Shown: in pieces, positions 10,930-20,459 of the stretch
Layout: each line of letters opens with the position of its first letter
Position numbering within the stretch: the stretch's first letter is position 1
Source of the DNA: Mycobacterium hubeiense
GTDB lineage: Bacteria > Actinomycetota > Actinomycetes > Mycobacteriales > Mycobacteriaceae
Direction of reading: 5' to 3'
Length of the DNA stretch: 64,000 nucleotides
Assembly: GCF_002838065.1 (NCBI RefSeq)
Contig: NZ_PIZU01000016.1
Location: forward strand, 25,847-89,846
The notes under the pieces: model-generated
The model's database searches: none
Told to the model about the DNA's origin: nothing
Seen by the model: the letters and a program-made list of their open reading frames with translations, nothing else
Position numbers and translations under genes: made by a program

Positions 10930-12421
10930 CGCCGTCGCACCGTCATCAACAGCTTGCCATCCGGACCGCCGGTGAAGGTGAGCTCGCGGCGCAGCCGCTG
11001 ACCGGGCACCAGGTCGAGCTCGAACCGCTGCGCCAACGTCGCAACCACCAGGGCCGCTTCGAAATTGGCGAACCCCGATGCGATGCACATCCGCTTGCCC
11101 GCACCGAACGGGATGTGCGCGCGACGCTGCCGCGGTTGCTGGTTTTCCTTGAGGAAGCGCGACGGGTCGAACACCTCCGGGTTGTCCCAGACCCGGCTGT
11201 TGTGGTGGATGCTGTGCATCAGCACCGCGACGCTGGTACCCGCCTTGATCGGATAGTCGCCGAGCACGTCATCGCCCTTGGCCACCCGCGCCACGCCCAT
11301 GATCGGCGGGTACACCCGCATCGATTCGGCGACAACGGCATTCGTCCACGGCAGGTTGTCGACGTCCTCGGCGGTGGGCACCCGCCCGCCCAGCACCTCG
11401 TCGAGCTCGTCGTTGAGACGCTTGCGCGCGTCGGGATTCTGCGACAGCAGATACCACGTCCACGCCAGCGCAGCCGCGGTGGTCTCGAACCCCGCGCCGA
11501 GGAACGTCATCAGCTCGTCGCGGACCTCCACATCGCTGTAGCGGTACCCGGTTTCGGGATCCTGGGCGGCCATCAGCAGCGCCAGCACGTTGTCGGTGCG
11601 GTCGATCTTGCCGCTGCGATAGTCGGCGATCAGCCCGTCGATGACGCGTTCGATGCGGCGCAGCCCGCGCATGGTGCGCGGCGCGGTGACCGAAGCACCC
11701 AGACGCAGCGCGCGGATGGCCAGCCGTGGCGAGCGCGCGGCCAGCTCCTCGGGCCCGTAGCGCGCCAACCGGTCGGCGAACCACCGCAGCGGGCGGCTCG
11801 CCCCGCCGATGAAGCCGTACCCGAAAAGCGTGAGCAGCCGGGCGAAGTCGACACGCATCTCTGCTTGGCAAGGTCGTCGGACAGGTCGATGCCGAACATG
11901 GTGCGGGCGATGATGTCCAGCGTCACATAGTTCATCTCCGCCGCGACGTCGAGCGGCTCACCCGTCGCGGCATGGCGTTCCCATCGCTCGGCGGCGGCCA
12001 CACAGGCGGCCGTCATCTGCGGCGCGAACGAATCGACCTGACGCTTGGCGAAGATCGGCTGCACCAGTCGCCGATTGCGTTGCCACAGTTCGTCATTGAG
12101 ATCGGTGACCAGGCCACGCCCGAATGCCACTGCGAGAAGGTCATATTCGGCATTCTTGGCGTAGTTGTCCTGGTTGGAGACCAGCACGTGGCGGGCGATG
12201 TCGGGATTGCGCACCACCACGAACTTGGCCAGCGGCGCCCGCGCGACGACGATGTCATCTTGTCCGGGCAGGCGGGCCACGTAGTCGTAGATGGTGTGCC
12301 GGTACCCCGACCACAGCGCGCCGAGGGCGTATCGCCAGGACTTCACCCAGCCGATCTCGGTGTGCTGCCACCGGATGAAGGCGGGCGCCCAGCGGGGTGG
12401 GTGCAATTCCGTCGTCGTCAT
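10926..12421 (-). pseudogene. cytochrome P450 with a frameshift near 11860
   Basis: Two frames together make one P450. Residues from ATG 12421 (MTTTELHPPRWAPAFIRWQH) run through the N-terminal half to IDLSDDLAKQ. The reading then continues in another frame from MRVDFARLLTLFGYGF to the end. The second half holds the I-helix GAGFETTA, the ExxR ESMR and the heme-Cys loop FGAGKRMCIASG. At the junction the coding strand reads cagagatgcgtg. Removing one AG would restore a single frame of 498 codons (total length 1496 = 3x498+2). A 2-base duplication is therefore the simplest explanation, either a true mutation or an assembly error. If restored, it would be a class I monooxygenase of unknown substrate. 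Confidence 0.85.
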
Positions 12422-12448
12422 CGCTCGACCTCCCCATCGAACCTCTGG

Positions 12449-12470
12449 TATACGGTACCGCCGGTATCGA
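12449..12470. promoter_or_regulatory. candidate promoter/operator of the P450 gene
   Basis: The 62-base gap between the transporter stop and the P450 start contains GGTATACGGTACCGCCGGTAT. It includes the palindrome CGGTACCG and two GGTAT repeats, with an ATAC/GTAT imperfect dyad. On the minus strand TATACC could serve as a -10-like element. No regulator is encoded beside it. This is a weak call from symmetry only. Confidence 0.3.
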
Positions 12471-12483
12471 CTGGGGTCTAGGG

Positions 12484-13386
12484 CTAAGCCGGGTGCTGGG
12501 AGTGCTGGGCCACCTCGGCCTCGAGTTCTTCCTCGTAGGCGCCCTCGTCGCGGCCCAGCGCGATGGTGGCGGCCGTCATGGCGACGATGGCCAGCGTCAG
12601 TGCCACGGCTTCCAGCCCGGTCGCCGTCAGATGCTCGCCGAGCACCACCGCCCCCAAGATGACCGCGACGACGGGCTCGAGCACCAGCATCGTCGGCACC
12701 GAGGTGTGCAGTTCGCCGGCGTGAAAGGCCGACTGCTGCAACAGCGTCGCCACCACCGCGAGCACGACGAGCAGATACGGCGCCGGGGTTGCGAACAACG
12801 CCAAGAGGCTGCGTGAGCCCAGGAAGTGCATGACGATCTTGGTCAGCACGGCGACCACACCGAACAACACGCCGACCGCGACGGCGAGCAGCACCGCCCG
12901 CCGCCACCCCATCTTGCGCACCGCCACCGCCACGCAGGTCACGACGATCGCGACACATACGACCGTCGCGAGCATGGACGCCGGCACGGAGCCCTCGTAG
13001 TCACCGGAGCTGGGCCGCGCCAAGACGACAAACGTCGCGAGCGCGATCGTCAGCAGGAGGGCCCAGCCCCATTCGGCCTTCGTGACCCGGCGATGGGCCA
13101 GCTTGGCGCTCATCGGCAACGCGAACAGCAGGGCCGAAACGAGCAGCGGCTGAACCAGGATCAGCGAGCCTTTGATCAGGGCCAGCGCCTGGAACACGTA
13201 GCCGAGTACGGCCGCCGCGGTGCCCGCCCACCACAGTCGTCGGCGTAGCAGCGTGGAGATCATCACGGTGCTCACGCCGTGTTCGGCCGGCACGTCCATG
13301 GTGGCCCGCTGCCGGACGACGATGCCGATCGCCATGAAAATCGCTGCGCACAACGCCAAGAGGACGACAACGCCCTGGCCCACCAA
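12484..13386 (-). CDS. DMT-superfamily (EamA-like) membrane transporter
   Basis: This 300-residue very hydrophobic protein has about ten predicted helices. The first is VVVLLALCAAIFMAIGIVV, and the last pair includes MLVLEPVVAVILGAVVLGEHLTATG, a signature of EamA/DMT exporters. The C-terminal tail is acidic (DEGAYEEELEAEVAQH). Substrate unknown. It lies 62 bases upstream of the broken P450 gene in the same direction and could share a transcript with it. Confidence 0.85.
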   Translation of the reverse strand: MVGQGVVVLLALCAAIFMAIGIVVRQRATMDVPAEHGVSTVMISTLLRRRLWWAGTAAAVLGYVFQALALIKGSLILVQPLLVSALLFALPMSAKLAHRRVTKAEWGWALLLTIALATFVVLARPSSGDYEGSVPASMLATVVCVAIVVTCVAVAVRKMGWRRAVLLAVAVGVLFGVVAVLTKIVMHFLGSRSLLALFATPAPYLLVVLAVVATLLQQSAFHAGELHTSVPTMLVLEPVVAVILGAVVLGEHLTATGLEAVALTLAIVAMTAATIALGRDEGAYEEELEAEVAQHSQHPA

Positions 13387-13548
13387 CGCCTCACACCCCT
13401 CACTGCGCCGTCACGGTCTGTCGACAACACCGTCCACCGTAGATGGGTCCCCGGTCGCGCCGCGCGCTGCGGCCGCAGTCACATCACCTTCACCACCCCT
13501 GCGCGCCGCGCTACTGTGAGCTCAAGCACTGAGCGTCAGGAGCGCGAG

Positions 13549-13809
13549 ATGAAACTTCGCCTGTTGCCGTACGTCACTCTCGAAGTGGACGACCGGTTGC
13601 GTCAGCGGTTGCGGGCGCGCGGTGAGCGGTTGCGCGTCACTGTGCGCGCCTACCTCCGCAGCGCCGCCGACGACGTCGACGAGGCCGGCGACAAGCTGCG
13701 CGGCGGTCTCGATAAGGCGGTGCATCGGGTGGACTCCGTCGTCGCGACGGTGAACGACAAGATCGCGCCGACCGAACCGCGCCGCGATACCCAGGTCGAA
13801 GCCAGCTAG
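13549..13809 (+). CDS. small conserved-looking hypothetical protein (86 aa)
   Basis: The protein has 86 residues from ATG 13549, preceded by a GTCAGGAG ribosome-binding sequence at good spacing. It is rich in Arg, Asp and Val. It begins [20 protein letters not shown] and continues as an amphipathic helical segment ([35 protein letters not shown]). It could be a small structural or membrane-associated helix protein. No family recognised. Its last 4 bases overlap the end of the convergent MHS permease gene. Confidence 0.7.
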   Translation: MKLRLLPYVTLEVDDRLRQRLRARGERLRVTVRAYLRSAADDVDEAGDKLRGGLDKAVHRVDSVVATVNDKIAPTEPRRDTQVEAS

Positions 13810-15110
13810 CCCACCGCGGCGGGCGCCTCGACGCCTGATTTCAGCGGGCGCGCCGCGGTTTCGCGCATCGTGAGGACGGTCGCGAGTGAGACCAGCGCCG
13901 CGGCCGTCACGTAGAACGCCGGGGCCAGGTTGTTGCCGGTGCTGCCGGTGAGCCAGGTGACGACGTAGGGCGTGGTGCCGCCGAATCCGGCGACGGCGAT
14001 GTTGTAGCCGATGGAGAAGCCGCTGTAGCGCACCCGGGTGGTGAACAGCTCGACGCCCGCGGCCACCGCGGTGGACACGAAGACGGCCTCGATGACGGCC
14101 AATGCGCAGTGGGCAGTGATCGCGGCGGCCAGGGATCCCGAATTGAGCAGCAAGAACAGCGGATACGCGAAGACGGCGAAGCCAAGCGCGCCCGCGATGA
14201 GCAATGGCCGTCGGCCTACCCGATCTGACAACGCGGCGAGCGGCAGGATGAGCACGAGCGCGACCAAGCTGGCCAGCGTGATGGAGGCGAACGCGGCGGT
14301 CTTGCTGAAATGCAGAGTCTTGATGAAGTACGTCGGCAGGTAGGTGAAGACCATGTAGTAGCCGACGTTGAAGATGATCATCATCCCGATGACCTGCAGA
14401 ATCGGCAGCCGGGCGGTGCGCGCCGCCTCCCGCAACGGCGACTCGGCGACGGTGTGGGTCTGGCTAAGTTCTGCGAAGGCCGGGGTGTCGTCGAGGCGCA
14501 ATCGGATGTAGAGGCCGACGATGCCCAGCGGCCCGGCGAGCAGGAACGGGATGCGCCAGCCGTAGCTGTCCATCGCCTCCGCGGGCAGCAGCGTCTGCAG
14601 CACGGTGACCGTCACCGAGCCGAGCAGGAATCCGAGCACGCCGGACCACACCATGAAGGTGACGATCATCCCGCGACGCTCATCCGACGAGTACTCCGCG
14701 AGATACACTGCGCCGCCACCGTATTCGCCGCCGGCCGAGAATCCCTGCAGGCATCGCAGGATGAGCAGCAGCAGGGGCGCCGCCACGCCGATCGCCTCAT
14801 AAGTCGGTAGCAGTCCGATGCCCAATGTGGCAGCCGACATCAGCAGGATGACGATGGCCAGCACGCGTTGCCGGCCGATCCGGTCGCCCAGTGGGCCGAA
14901 GACGAATCCGCCCAGCGGCCGCGTGAAGAAGGCGGCGGCGAAGATCGCGAAGGTGTTGAGCAACGCGGCCGTCTCGTTGCCGGACGGGAAGAAGTTCGCG
15001 GCGATGAAGGTGGCCAGGAAGCCGTAGATGGCGAAGTCAAACCACTCCACGGCGTTCCCGATGGACGCGCCGGTGATGACCTTGCGAACAGTGGACGCGC
15101 TGGGCTGCAC
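13806..15110 (-). CDS. MFS permease, metabolite:H+ symporter (MHS/ProP-like) family
   Basis: This 434-residue, roughly 12-helix transporter has MHS signatures. These are [16 protein letters not shown] at the first helix, [19 protein letters not shown] (the 2-3 loop), [23 protein letters not shown] and the later [12 protein letters not shown]. Such proteins import carboxylates, betaines or amino acids with protons. It sits 42 bases downstream of the PucR gene on the same strand and is divergent from mmsA plus a transaminase. Uptake of the amino acid degraded by those enzymes is therefore the likely role. Confidence 0.9.
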   Translation of the reverse strand: MQPSASTVRKVITGASIGNAVEWFDFAIYGFLATFIAANFFPSGNETAALLNTFAIFAAAFFTRPLGGFVFGPLGDRIGRQRVLAIVILLMSAATLGIGLLPTYEAIGVAAPLLLLILRCLQGFSAGGEYGGGAVYLAEYSSDERRGMIVTFMVWSGVLGFLLGSVTVTVLQTLLPAEAMDSYGWRIPFLLAGPLGIVGLYIRLRLDDTPAFAELSQTHTVAESPLREAARTARLPILQVIGMMIIFNVGYYMVFTYLPTYFIKTLHFSKTAAFASITLASLVALVLILPLAALSDRVGRRPLLIAGALGFAVFAYPLFLLLNSGSLAAAITAHCALAVIEAVFVSTAVAAGVELFTTRVRYSGFSIGYNIAVAGFGGTTPYVVTWLTGSTGNNLAPAFYVTAAALVSLATVLTMRETAARPLKSGVEAPAAVG

Positions 15111-15152
15111 CGCTACACATTAAATCAAGTGACTGACTTACTGAAGGTGCTT

Positions 15153-16730
15153 CTAGACCGACGTCTTGGCGTCGAGCACGAGCAGCGCCGCATGCAGCGA
15201 CGTCAGCGATTCCCCGTCGTCGAGGTCGACGCCCAACAGCTTTTGAATATCGGCCAGCCGCTGATAGAGCGCCGGCCTGCTGATGTGCAGCCGCTGCGCC
15301 ACTGCCGATTTGTTGCCGGGCTTCTGCAGATAGGCCCGCAGCACTTCGAGGTTGTTCTGCCCGCTGCGCAGATCCTCCGCCAACAGCGCCTTCAACTCGG
15401 TCTCGGCGAAATTCTGCACTCGCGGATCGTCACGCAGCAGTGCGAGCAACCCGCGCAGCCGCACATCGGCGGCGCGATAGTACGCCCGCTGATCGTCGGG
15501 CATCGACATGGCGACCTCGGCGACGTGGGCCGCTTCACCGAGACCGCGGACGGCATCGGTGATGAGCTGAGCGCTCGACCCGACTCCGACGACCACTCTG
15601 CGCGCCGCGACGCCACGGCGCACTTCGTGTCCGATCGCCTCGCCCAGTTCATCGAGCGTCCCTCGGCGGGCGTTGAGGGCCAGCACCACACCAACTTCAC
15701 CGTCCTGCCGCGCGGAGAACAGCCCGCTGTGCCCCAGGCTTTTCACCGCATGCACGACAGCGTCGAGGATCGCCACGTTGCGACGTTGCGCCGCAACAGG
15801 ATCCAGACGCGGGCGTGCTGCGCTCACCGCCACCACCGCGGGGTGGTACGTCGCCGCCGGCCGCAGACCCAGCGCGTGCGCGCGCACGGCCGCGTCGCGC
15901 TCATCGGTGATCCGCCCGCGCATAATGTCGTCGACCAGCCCGCTGTGCGCCTGGTGTTCCAGGCCCGAGCGGCCCTGCTCGGCCATCCGGTTCATGGCGA
16001 GGGCCTGAGAAGCCCGCTCCAGCACCATCTTTGACCGCTGCACATGCGCCGGCGGTTGGGGGACGATGAGGCGTCCCCACTGCTCGCCGCGCGGGCCGAC
16101 ATCGGCCACCAGCCAATCGTCGTGGGTCAGCCGCGACCGGCGCTCCCAGTCCCGCAGCACCACCGCGGTCGAGCCGCCCGCCGCCGAGACCGCCAGCACT
16201 TGATGCGCGAGATCTTCCAGAACCACGGGTTCGTCGAGTATCTGCGCCGCGGCGGCGACGATGTCGGCCAGCGACGCCCGCATCATGCTCAGCTCGGTGA
16301 ACTTCTCGTGCACCCGTCTCGCGAAGGCGACCTCCTCGTACTGGTCGGCCACGATCATCCGGTGCACGGCTTCGGTGACTTCGACGAACTTGATCTCGCG
16401 ATGCAACGCGATCAGGGGCAGCTCCAGCGAGGTCGCCAGTTGCCCGACGGCGCTGGGCACCTCGGTCATGTGTGTGCCGAGCTCGACGACGACGCCGGCC
16501 GCACCCGCCTCGAGCAGTCCCCGCAGAAACCGCTCGGGGTCGCTGTGCAGCGCGGCGCCGGTGGTCAACACAAGCTCGCCGCCCTGAAGCACCTTGGACA
16601 GGTCAGGCAAGTCGCCGACGTGCACCCAGCGCACCGGCCGATCAAGGTTGGCAGCGCTGATGACCTGCGGGTTTCCTCGCTGCACAACCGGCATACCGAC
16701 GACGTCGGCGACCGAAGGGATCACCGACAT
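15153..16730 (-). CDS. PucR-family transcriptional regulator
   Basis: The protein has 525 residues. The N-terminal PucR-type domain (SVADVVGMPVVQRGNPQVI, then WVHVGDLPDLSKVLQGGELVLTTG) is followed by a middle GGDEF-like/CdaR region. The C-terminal HTH is NKSAVAQRLHISRPALYQRLADIQKLLGVDLDD. PucR proteins usually activate adjacent catabolic genes in response to a pathway substrate. The gene is divergent from mmsA and the transaminase and is followed by the MHS permease. The intergenic palindrome at 16733-16760 is its probable binding site. Confidence 0.9.
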   Translation of the reverse strand: MSVIPSVADVVGMPVVQRGNPQVISAANLDRPVRWVHVGDLPDLSKVLQGGELVLTTGAALHSDPERFLRGLLEAGAAGVVVELGTHMTEVPSAVGQLATSLELPLIALHREIKFVEVTEAVHRMIVADQYEEVAFARRVHEKFTELSMMRASLADIVAAAAQILDEPVVLEDLAHQVLAVSAAGGSTAVVLRDWERRSRLTHDDWLVADVGPRGEQWGRLIVPQPPAHVQRSKMVLERASQALAMNRMAEQGRSGLEHQAHSGLVDDIMRGRITDERDAAVRAHALGLRPAATYHPAVVAVSAARPRLDPVAAQRRNVAILDAVVHAVKSLGHSGLFSARQDGEVGVVLALNARRGTLDELGEAIGHEVRRGVAARRVVVGVGSSAQLITDAVRGLGEAAHVAEVAMSMPDDQRAYYRAADVRLRGLLALLRDDPRVQNFAETELKALLAEDLRSGQNNLEVLRAYLQKPGNKSAVAQRLHISRPALYQRLADIQKLLGVDLDDGESLTSLHAALLVLDAKTSV

Positions 16731-16732
16731 AG

Positions 16733-16760
16733 TGTAAGCCGAAGCTGCGTATTGCTTACA
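16733..16760. promoter_or_regulatory. TGTAAGC-N14-GCTTACA palindrome, candidate PucR operator
   Basis: Perfect 7-base arms TGTAAGC (16733-16739) and GCTTACA (16754-16760) are separated by 14 bases, so centres lie 21 bases, about two helical turns, apart. The element begins two bases upstream of the pucR start codon and lies 77 bases before mmsA. That position fits autoregulation of pucR and control of the divergent catabolic genes. Binding by this PucR is inferred from position only. Confidence 0.55.
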
Positions 16761-16836
16761 GTCTGCAGGCCTGAAACGACCGCAGCAGCGCGCACAGTAA
16801 TGAGGACCCGATTCCGATCGCCAGGAGAGTCCTCAC

Positions 16837-18330
16837 ATGACCGACGTTCTTCAGCACTGGTGTGACGGCAAGACCTACGCCGGCACGTCCACCGCCACCC
16901 TGCCCGTGACCAACCCCGCGACGGGCGTGGTGACCAAGCAGGTGGCGGCGGCCAACGTCGAGGATGCCCGCCACGTGATCGATGCCGCCGCCGCGGCGTT
17001 CCCGGCCTGGCGTGACACCTCGCTGACCAAGCGCGTGCAGGTGCTGTTTGCGTTTCGCGAGCTGCTCAACGCCCGCAAGGAGGAGCTGGCCGCGATCATC
17101 ACCGCCGAGCACGGCAAGGTGCTTTCCGATGCGCTCGGCGAGGTGACTCGCGGGCAGGAGGTCGTCGAATTCGCCTGCGGGATACCGCATCTGCTCAAGG
17201 GTGGGATGACCGAGAACGCGTCGACCAACGTCGACGTCGCCTCCATCCGCCAGCCGTTGGGCCCGGTCGGCATCATCTCCCCGTTCAACTTTCCGGCCAT
17301 GGTGCCGATGTGGTTCTTCCCCATCGCGATCGCCGCCGGCAACACCGTCGTCGTCAAGCCCTCGGAGAAGGATCCGTCAGCGGCCAACTGGATCGCCGAA
17401 CTGTGGGCCGAGGCCGGGCTGCCGGCCGGCGTGTTCAACGTGCTGCACGGCGACAAGACCGCCGTCGACGAACTGCTGACCAACCCGAAGATCAAGGCCG
17501 TGTCGTTCGTCGGATCAACACCCATCGCCCAGTACGTGTACGCCACGGCCACCGCGCGCGGTAAGCGCGTCCAGGCGCTCGGCGGCGCCAAGAACCACGC
17601 GGTGATCCTGCCCGACGCCGATCTCGACCTGGCCGCCGACGCGATGGTCAACGCCGGCTTCGGTTCGGCCGGCGAACGCTGCATGGCCATCTCCGCGGCC
17701 GTCGCCGTCGGGCCGATCGCCGACGACCTGGTCGCCAAGATCGCCGAACGCGCCGCGGGCATCACCACCGGCGACGGCACCCGCGGCGCCGACATGGGCC
17801 CGCTGGTCACCAAGGCCCACCGCGACAAGGTCGCCTCCTACATCGACGCCGGCGAAGCCGAGGGAGCCAAGATCGTCGTCGACGGCCGCAACGTCAGCGT
17901 GGACGGCGCCGACGACGGATTCTGGCTCGGCCCAACGCTTATCGACCACGTGACTCCCGAGATGAGTGTCTACACCGACGAGATCTTCGGCCCGGTGCTC
18001 TCGGTCGTTCGCGTCGAAACCTACGACGAGGCGCTGGCGTTGATCAACGCCAACCCGTACGGCAACGGCACTGCGATCTTCACCAACGACGGCGGCGCCG
18101 CGCGGCGCTTCCAGAACGAGGTCGAGGTCGGCATGGTCGGCATCAACGTGCCCATCCCGGTGCCGATGGCCTACTACAGCTTCGGCGGCTGGAAGAACTC
18201 CCTGTTTGGCGACACCCACGCGCACGGCACCGAAGGGGTGCACTTCTTCACCCGCGCCAAGGTCGTCACCACCAAGTGGCTGGATCCGTCGCATGGCGGC
18301 ATCAACCTCGGCTTCCCGCAAAACTACTGA
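16837..18330 (+). CDS. mmsA: CoA-acylating methylmalonate-semialdehyde dehydrogenase
   Basis: This 497-residue aldehyde dehydrogenase oxidises (methyl)malonate semialdehyde with NAD+ and CoA to propionyl-CoA or acetyl-CoA. The catalytic cysteine is Cys282 in GSAGERCMAIS. The MMSDH subgroup marker GGAKNH (249-254) stands where ordinary ALDHs carry the general-base glutamate motif. ISPFNFPAMVPMWFFP (148-163) is also characteristic. ATG 16837 follows an AGGAG ribosome-binding site. It is followed after 12 bases by a class III transaminase; together they would convert beta-alanine or beta-aminoisobutyrate to a semialdehyde and then to acyl-CoA. Confidence 0.95.
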   Translation: MTDVLQHWCDGKTYAGTSTATLPVTNPATGVVTKQVAAANVEDARHVIDAAAAAFPAWRDTSLTKRVQVLFAFRELLNARKEELAAIITAEHGKVLSDALGEVTRGQEVVEFACGIPHLLKGGMTENASTNVDVASIRQPLGPVGIISPFNFPAMVPMWFFPIAIAAGNTVVVKPSEKDPSAANWIAELWAEAGLPAGVFNVLHGDKTAVDELLTNPKIKAVSFVGSTPIAQYVYATATARGKRVQALGGAKNHAVILPDADLDLAADAMVNAGFGSAGERCMAISAAVAVGPIADDLVAKIAERAAGITTGDGTRGADMGPLVTKAHRDKVASYIDAGEAEGAKIVVDGRNVSVDGADDGFWLGPTLIDHVTPEMSVYTDEIFGPVLSVVRVETYDEALALINANPYGNGTAIFTNDGGAARRFQNEVEVGMVGINVPIPVPMAYYSFGGWKNSLFGDTHAHGTEGVHFFTRAKVVTTKWLDPSHGGINLGFPQNY

Positions 18331-18342
18331 GAGACAACGACT

Positions 18343-19719
18343 ATGACACCGCTTGTGGAATCCTATGTGCTCCCGAACGGGTTGTCGGCGGAGCGGGCCA
18401 GGGCTGAAGCCGCGCGCGCGTATGCATTGGATCGCGCGCATGTGTTCCACTCGTGGTCGGCTCAGGCGGAAATCACGCCGATGACGATCGTCGCCGCCCA
18501 GGGCTCATATGTGTGGGACGGCGACGGCAACCGGCTGCTGGACTTCTCGTCGCAGTTGGTCAACACCAACATCGGACATCAGCATCCGAAAGTCGTTGCC
18601 GCCATTGCCGACCAAGCTGCGAAACTGTGCACGATCGCGCCGCAGCACGCGAACGCCGCCCGCTCCGAGGCGGCCCGGCTGATCGCCGAGCGCACTCCCG
18701 GTGACCTGAACAAGATATTCTTCACCAACGGTGGCGCCGACGCGATCGAACATGCCGTCCGCATGGCGCGCCTGCACACCGGCCGCTACAAGGTGCTTGC
18801 CCGCTATCGCTCCTACCACGGCGGCACCGACACCGCGATCAACCTGACGGGGGATCCGCGCCGCTGGCCCAACGACTACGGCAACAGCGGAGTGGTGCAC
18901 TTTTTCGGACCGTTCCTGTACCGCACACAGTTTCACGCGACCACCGAGGCCGAGGAAACGTCAAGGGCCCTCACTCATTTGGAGGATGTGATCCGGCTCG
19001 AAGGACCGTCGACCATCGCGGCGATTGTGCTGGAGTCGATTCCGGGCACGGCCGGCATCATGGTGCCGCCGCCGGGCTACCTGGCCGGTGTGCGCGAGCT
19101 GTGCGACCGCCACGGCATCGTGTTCATCGCCGACGAGGTCATGGCCGGGTTTGGCCGGTCCGGAAAGTGGTTCGCCGTCGACCATTTCGACGTCACACCG
19201 GACCTGCTCACATTCGCCAAGGGAGTCAATTCCGGTTATGTGCCACTCGGTGGGGTGGCGATCAGCCCCGCCATCGCGGACACCTTCGCGCACCGCGCCT
19301 ATCCCGGTGGCTTGACGTATTCCGGTCACCCGCTGGCGACCGCGGCGGCGGTGGCGACCATCAATGCGATGGACGACGAAGGCATCGTCGACAACGCGGC
19401 GCGCATCGGCAACGACGTCATCGGTCCATGCCTGCGGGACATCGCCTCGCGGCACCCCGCTGTCGGCGAGGTGCGCGGCACCGGCGTGTTCTGGGCCGTC
19501 GAACTGGTCAAGGATCGCGCGACCCGTGAACCGTTGGCGCCGTACGGCGGGTCGAGTCCCGAGATGAACGCATTGATCGCGGCCTGCAAGGAGCGCGGGC
19601 TGCTGCCCTTCGCGAACTTCAACCGAATCCACGTCGTGCCGCCCTGCACTGTCACCGACGAAGAAGCGCGCGAGGGCCTGGCGATCCTCGATGATGCGCT
19701 GAGCGCTACCGGGCTCTGA
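18343..19719 (+). CDS. class III (omega-amino acid) aminotransferase
   Basis: This 458-residue PLP enzyme has HSWSAQ near the start, FFTNGGADAIEHAVRMAR (126-143), the PLP-contacting IADEVMAGFGRSGKWF (Asp264) and the Schiff-base lysine Lys293 in FAKGVNSGYVPLGG. Relatives transfer amino groups from beta-alanine, taurine, GABA or similar omega-amino acids to pyruvate or 2-oxoglutarate. Coupling with mmsA (12-base gap) points to beta-alanine or beta-aminoisobutyrate, i.e. pyrimidine or valine breakdown. Its 3' end overlaps the convergent DUF309 gene by 14 bases. Confidence 0.9.
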   Translation: MTPLVESYVLPNGLSAERARAEAARAYALDRAHVFHSWSAQAEITPMTIVAAQGSYVWDGDGNRLLDFSSQLVNTNIGHQHPKVVAAIADQAAKLCTIAPQHANAARSEAARLIAERTPGDLNKIFFTNGGADAIEHAVRMARLHTGRYKVLARYRSYHGGTDTAINLTGDPRRWPNDYGNSGVVHFFGPFLYRTQFHATTEAEETSRALTHLEDVIRLEGPSTIAAIVLESIPGTAGIMVPPPGYLAGVRELCDRHGIVFIADEVMAGFGRSGKWFAVDHFDVTPDLLTFAKGVNSGYVPLGGVAISPAIADTFAHRAYPGGLTYSGHPLATAAAVATINAMDDEGIVDNAARIGNDVIGPCLRDIASRHPAVGEVRGTGVFWAVELVKDRATREPLAPYGGSSPEMNALIAACKERGLLPFANFNRIHVVPPCTVTDEEAREGLAILDDALSATGL

Positions 19720-20176
19720 CGAGACTGGGCCGCAGGCGGTCCGGCGTCGTTTCCACGCCGGCTTCGAGGTCGGCGATCAGTCGCTCGGCGTAGTCGATCA
19801 GGCCGGCGGTGTCGATCCCATACGGCGCCGGCCCGTCCAGCTGAGCCGAGCCGCGGCGCAGCAGCGTGATCGCACCGGGGATATTGCCCCGCTGCACATG
19901 GGTGATGCCGACCGCGAGCTGCGCAAGGCCCTGCCACAGCGGACGTTCGGTGTCGGGGCCGTTCTTCCACGCCGCCTCGAGCACCTCGTGGGCATTGAAC
20001 GCCAGCCCGCGATCGAGCAGATCCTGTGCGTACGTCAGCGTCTCCGCCGGCGTCAGCTCCAGATCATCTGGAATGCGCGGCACGCCCTCGCTGCCCTGCG
20101 GCAAGGGCCTGCCCAGCGCGTCGCGGGGTCGAGCGCTGCGGGGTCGACCGGCCTCGTCACGATCACGGTCCGCCAT
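19706..20176 (-). CDS. DUF309 domain protein
   Basis: The protein has 156 residues. After a polar N-terminus, the DUF309 helical core is clear: YAQDLLDRGLAFNAHEVLEAAWKNGP (49-74) and LWQGLAQLAVGITHVQRGN. The conserved H-E-x-x-E-x-x-W motif is typical of the family; biochemical role unknown. It is the last gene of a four-gene minus-strand cluster (small membrane protein, DUF2236 protein, small membrane protein, DUF309), with gaps of 4 bases overlap, 4 and 15 bases. Confidence 0.85.
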   Translation of the reverse strand: MADRDRDEAGRPRSARPRDALGRPLPQGSEGVPRIPDDLELTPAETLTYAQDLLDRGLAFNAHEVLEAAWKNGPDTERPLWQGLAQLAVGITHVQRGNIPGAITLLRRGSAQLDGPAPYGIDTAGLIDYAERLIADLEAGVETTPDRLRPSLVRAR

Positions 20177-20191
20177 ATGTTCATCATGCGG

Positions 20192-20455
20192 CTAGCCGGG
20201 TACGGGACACAGGGCGGGCGCGAACAGCAGCACCGGCCACAGCACGATTGTCTCGCCCAGGGCGATCAAGTTGGCGCCCGCGGGCAATTGGACCTGCAGC
20301 TGGGTTTCGATCGCCCGGATGTGTTCGGGGTGGAAGAACGCGACCGTCATGCCGATGACGAGATACGGGACGGCGAGCCACATCGCGGTCTCGATCATCG
20401 TCTCGACGCTCACCTTGTGGCCGAGGATGCGACGGACCCACTGCTTCACGTGCAC
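20192..20455 (-). CDS. small two-helix membrane protein, paralogue of 21329-21553
   Basis: The protein has 87 residues. Two hydrophobic segments, ETAMWLAVPYLVIGMTVAFF and LIALGETIVLWPVLLFAPALC, flank a short polar loop containing HPEHIRAIETQ. The layout and local motifs (VPYLxIG, then xxEH, then WPVLLF) recur in the small protein upstream of the DUF2236 gene, so the two look like paralogues. Four bases separate it from the DUF2236 stop. Function unknown; a membrane partner of the DUF2236 protein is a reasonable guess. Confidence 0.7.
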   Translation of the reverse strand: MHVKQWVRRILGHKVSVETMIETAMWLAVPYLVIGMTVAFFHPEHIRAIETQLQVQLPAGANLIALGETIVLWPVLLFAPALCPVPG

Positions 20456-20459
20456 TCGC

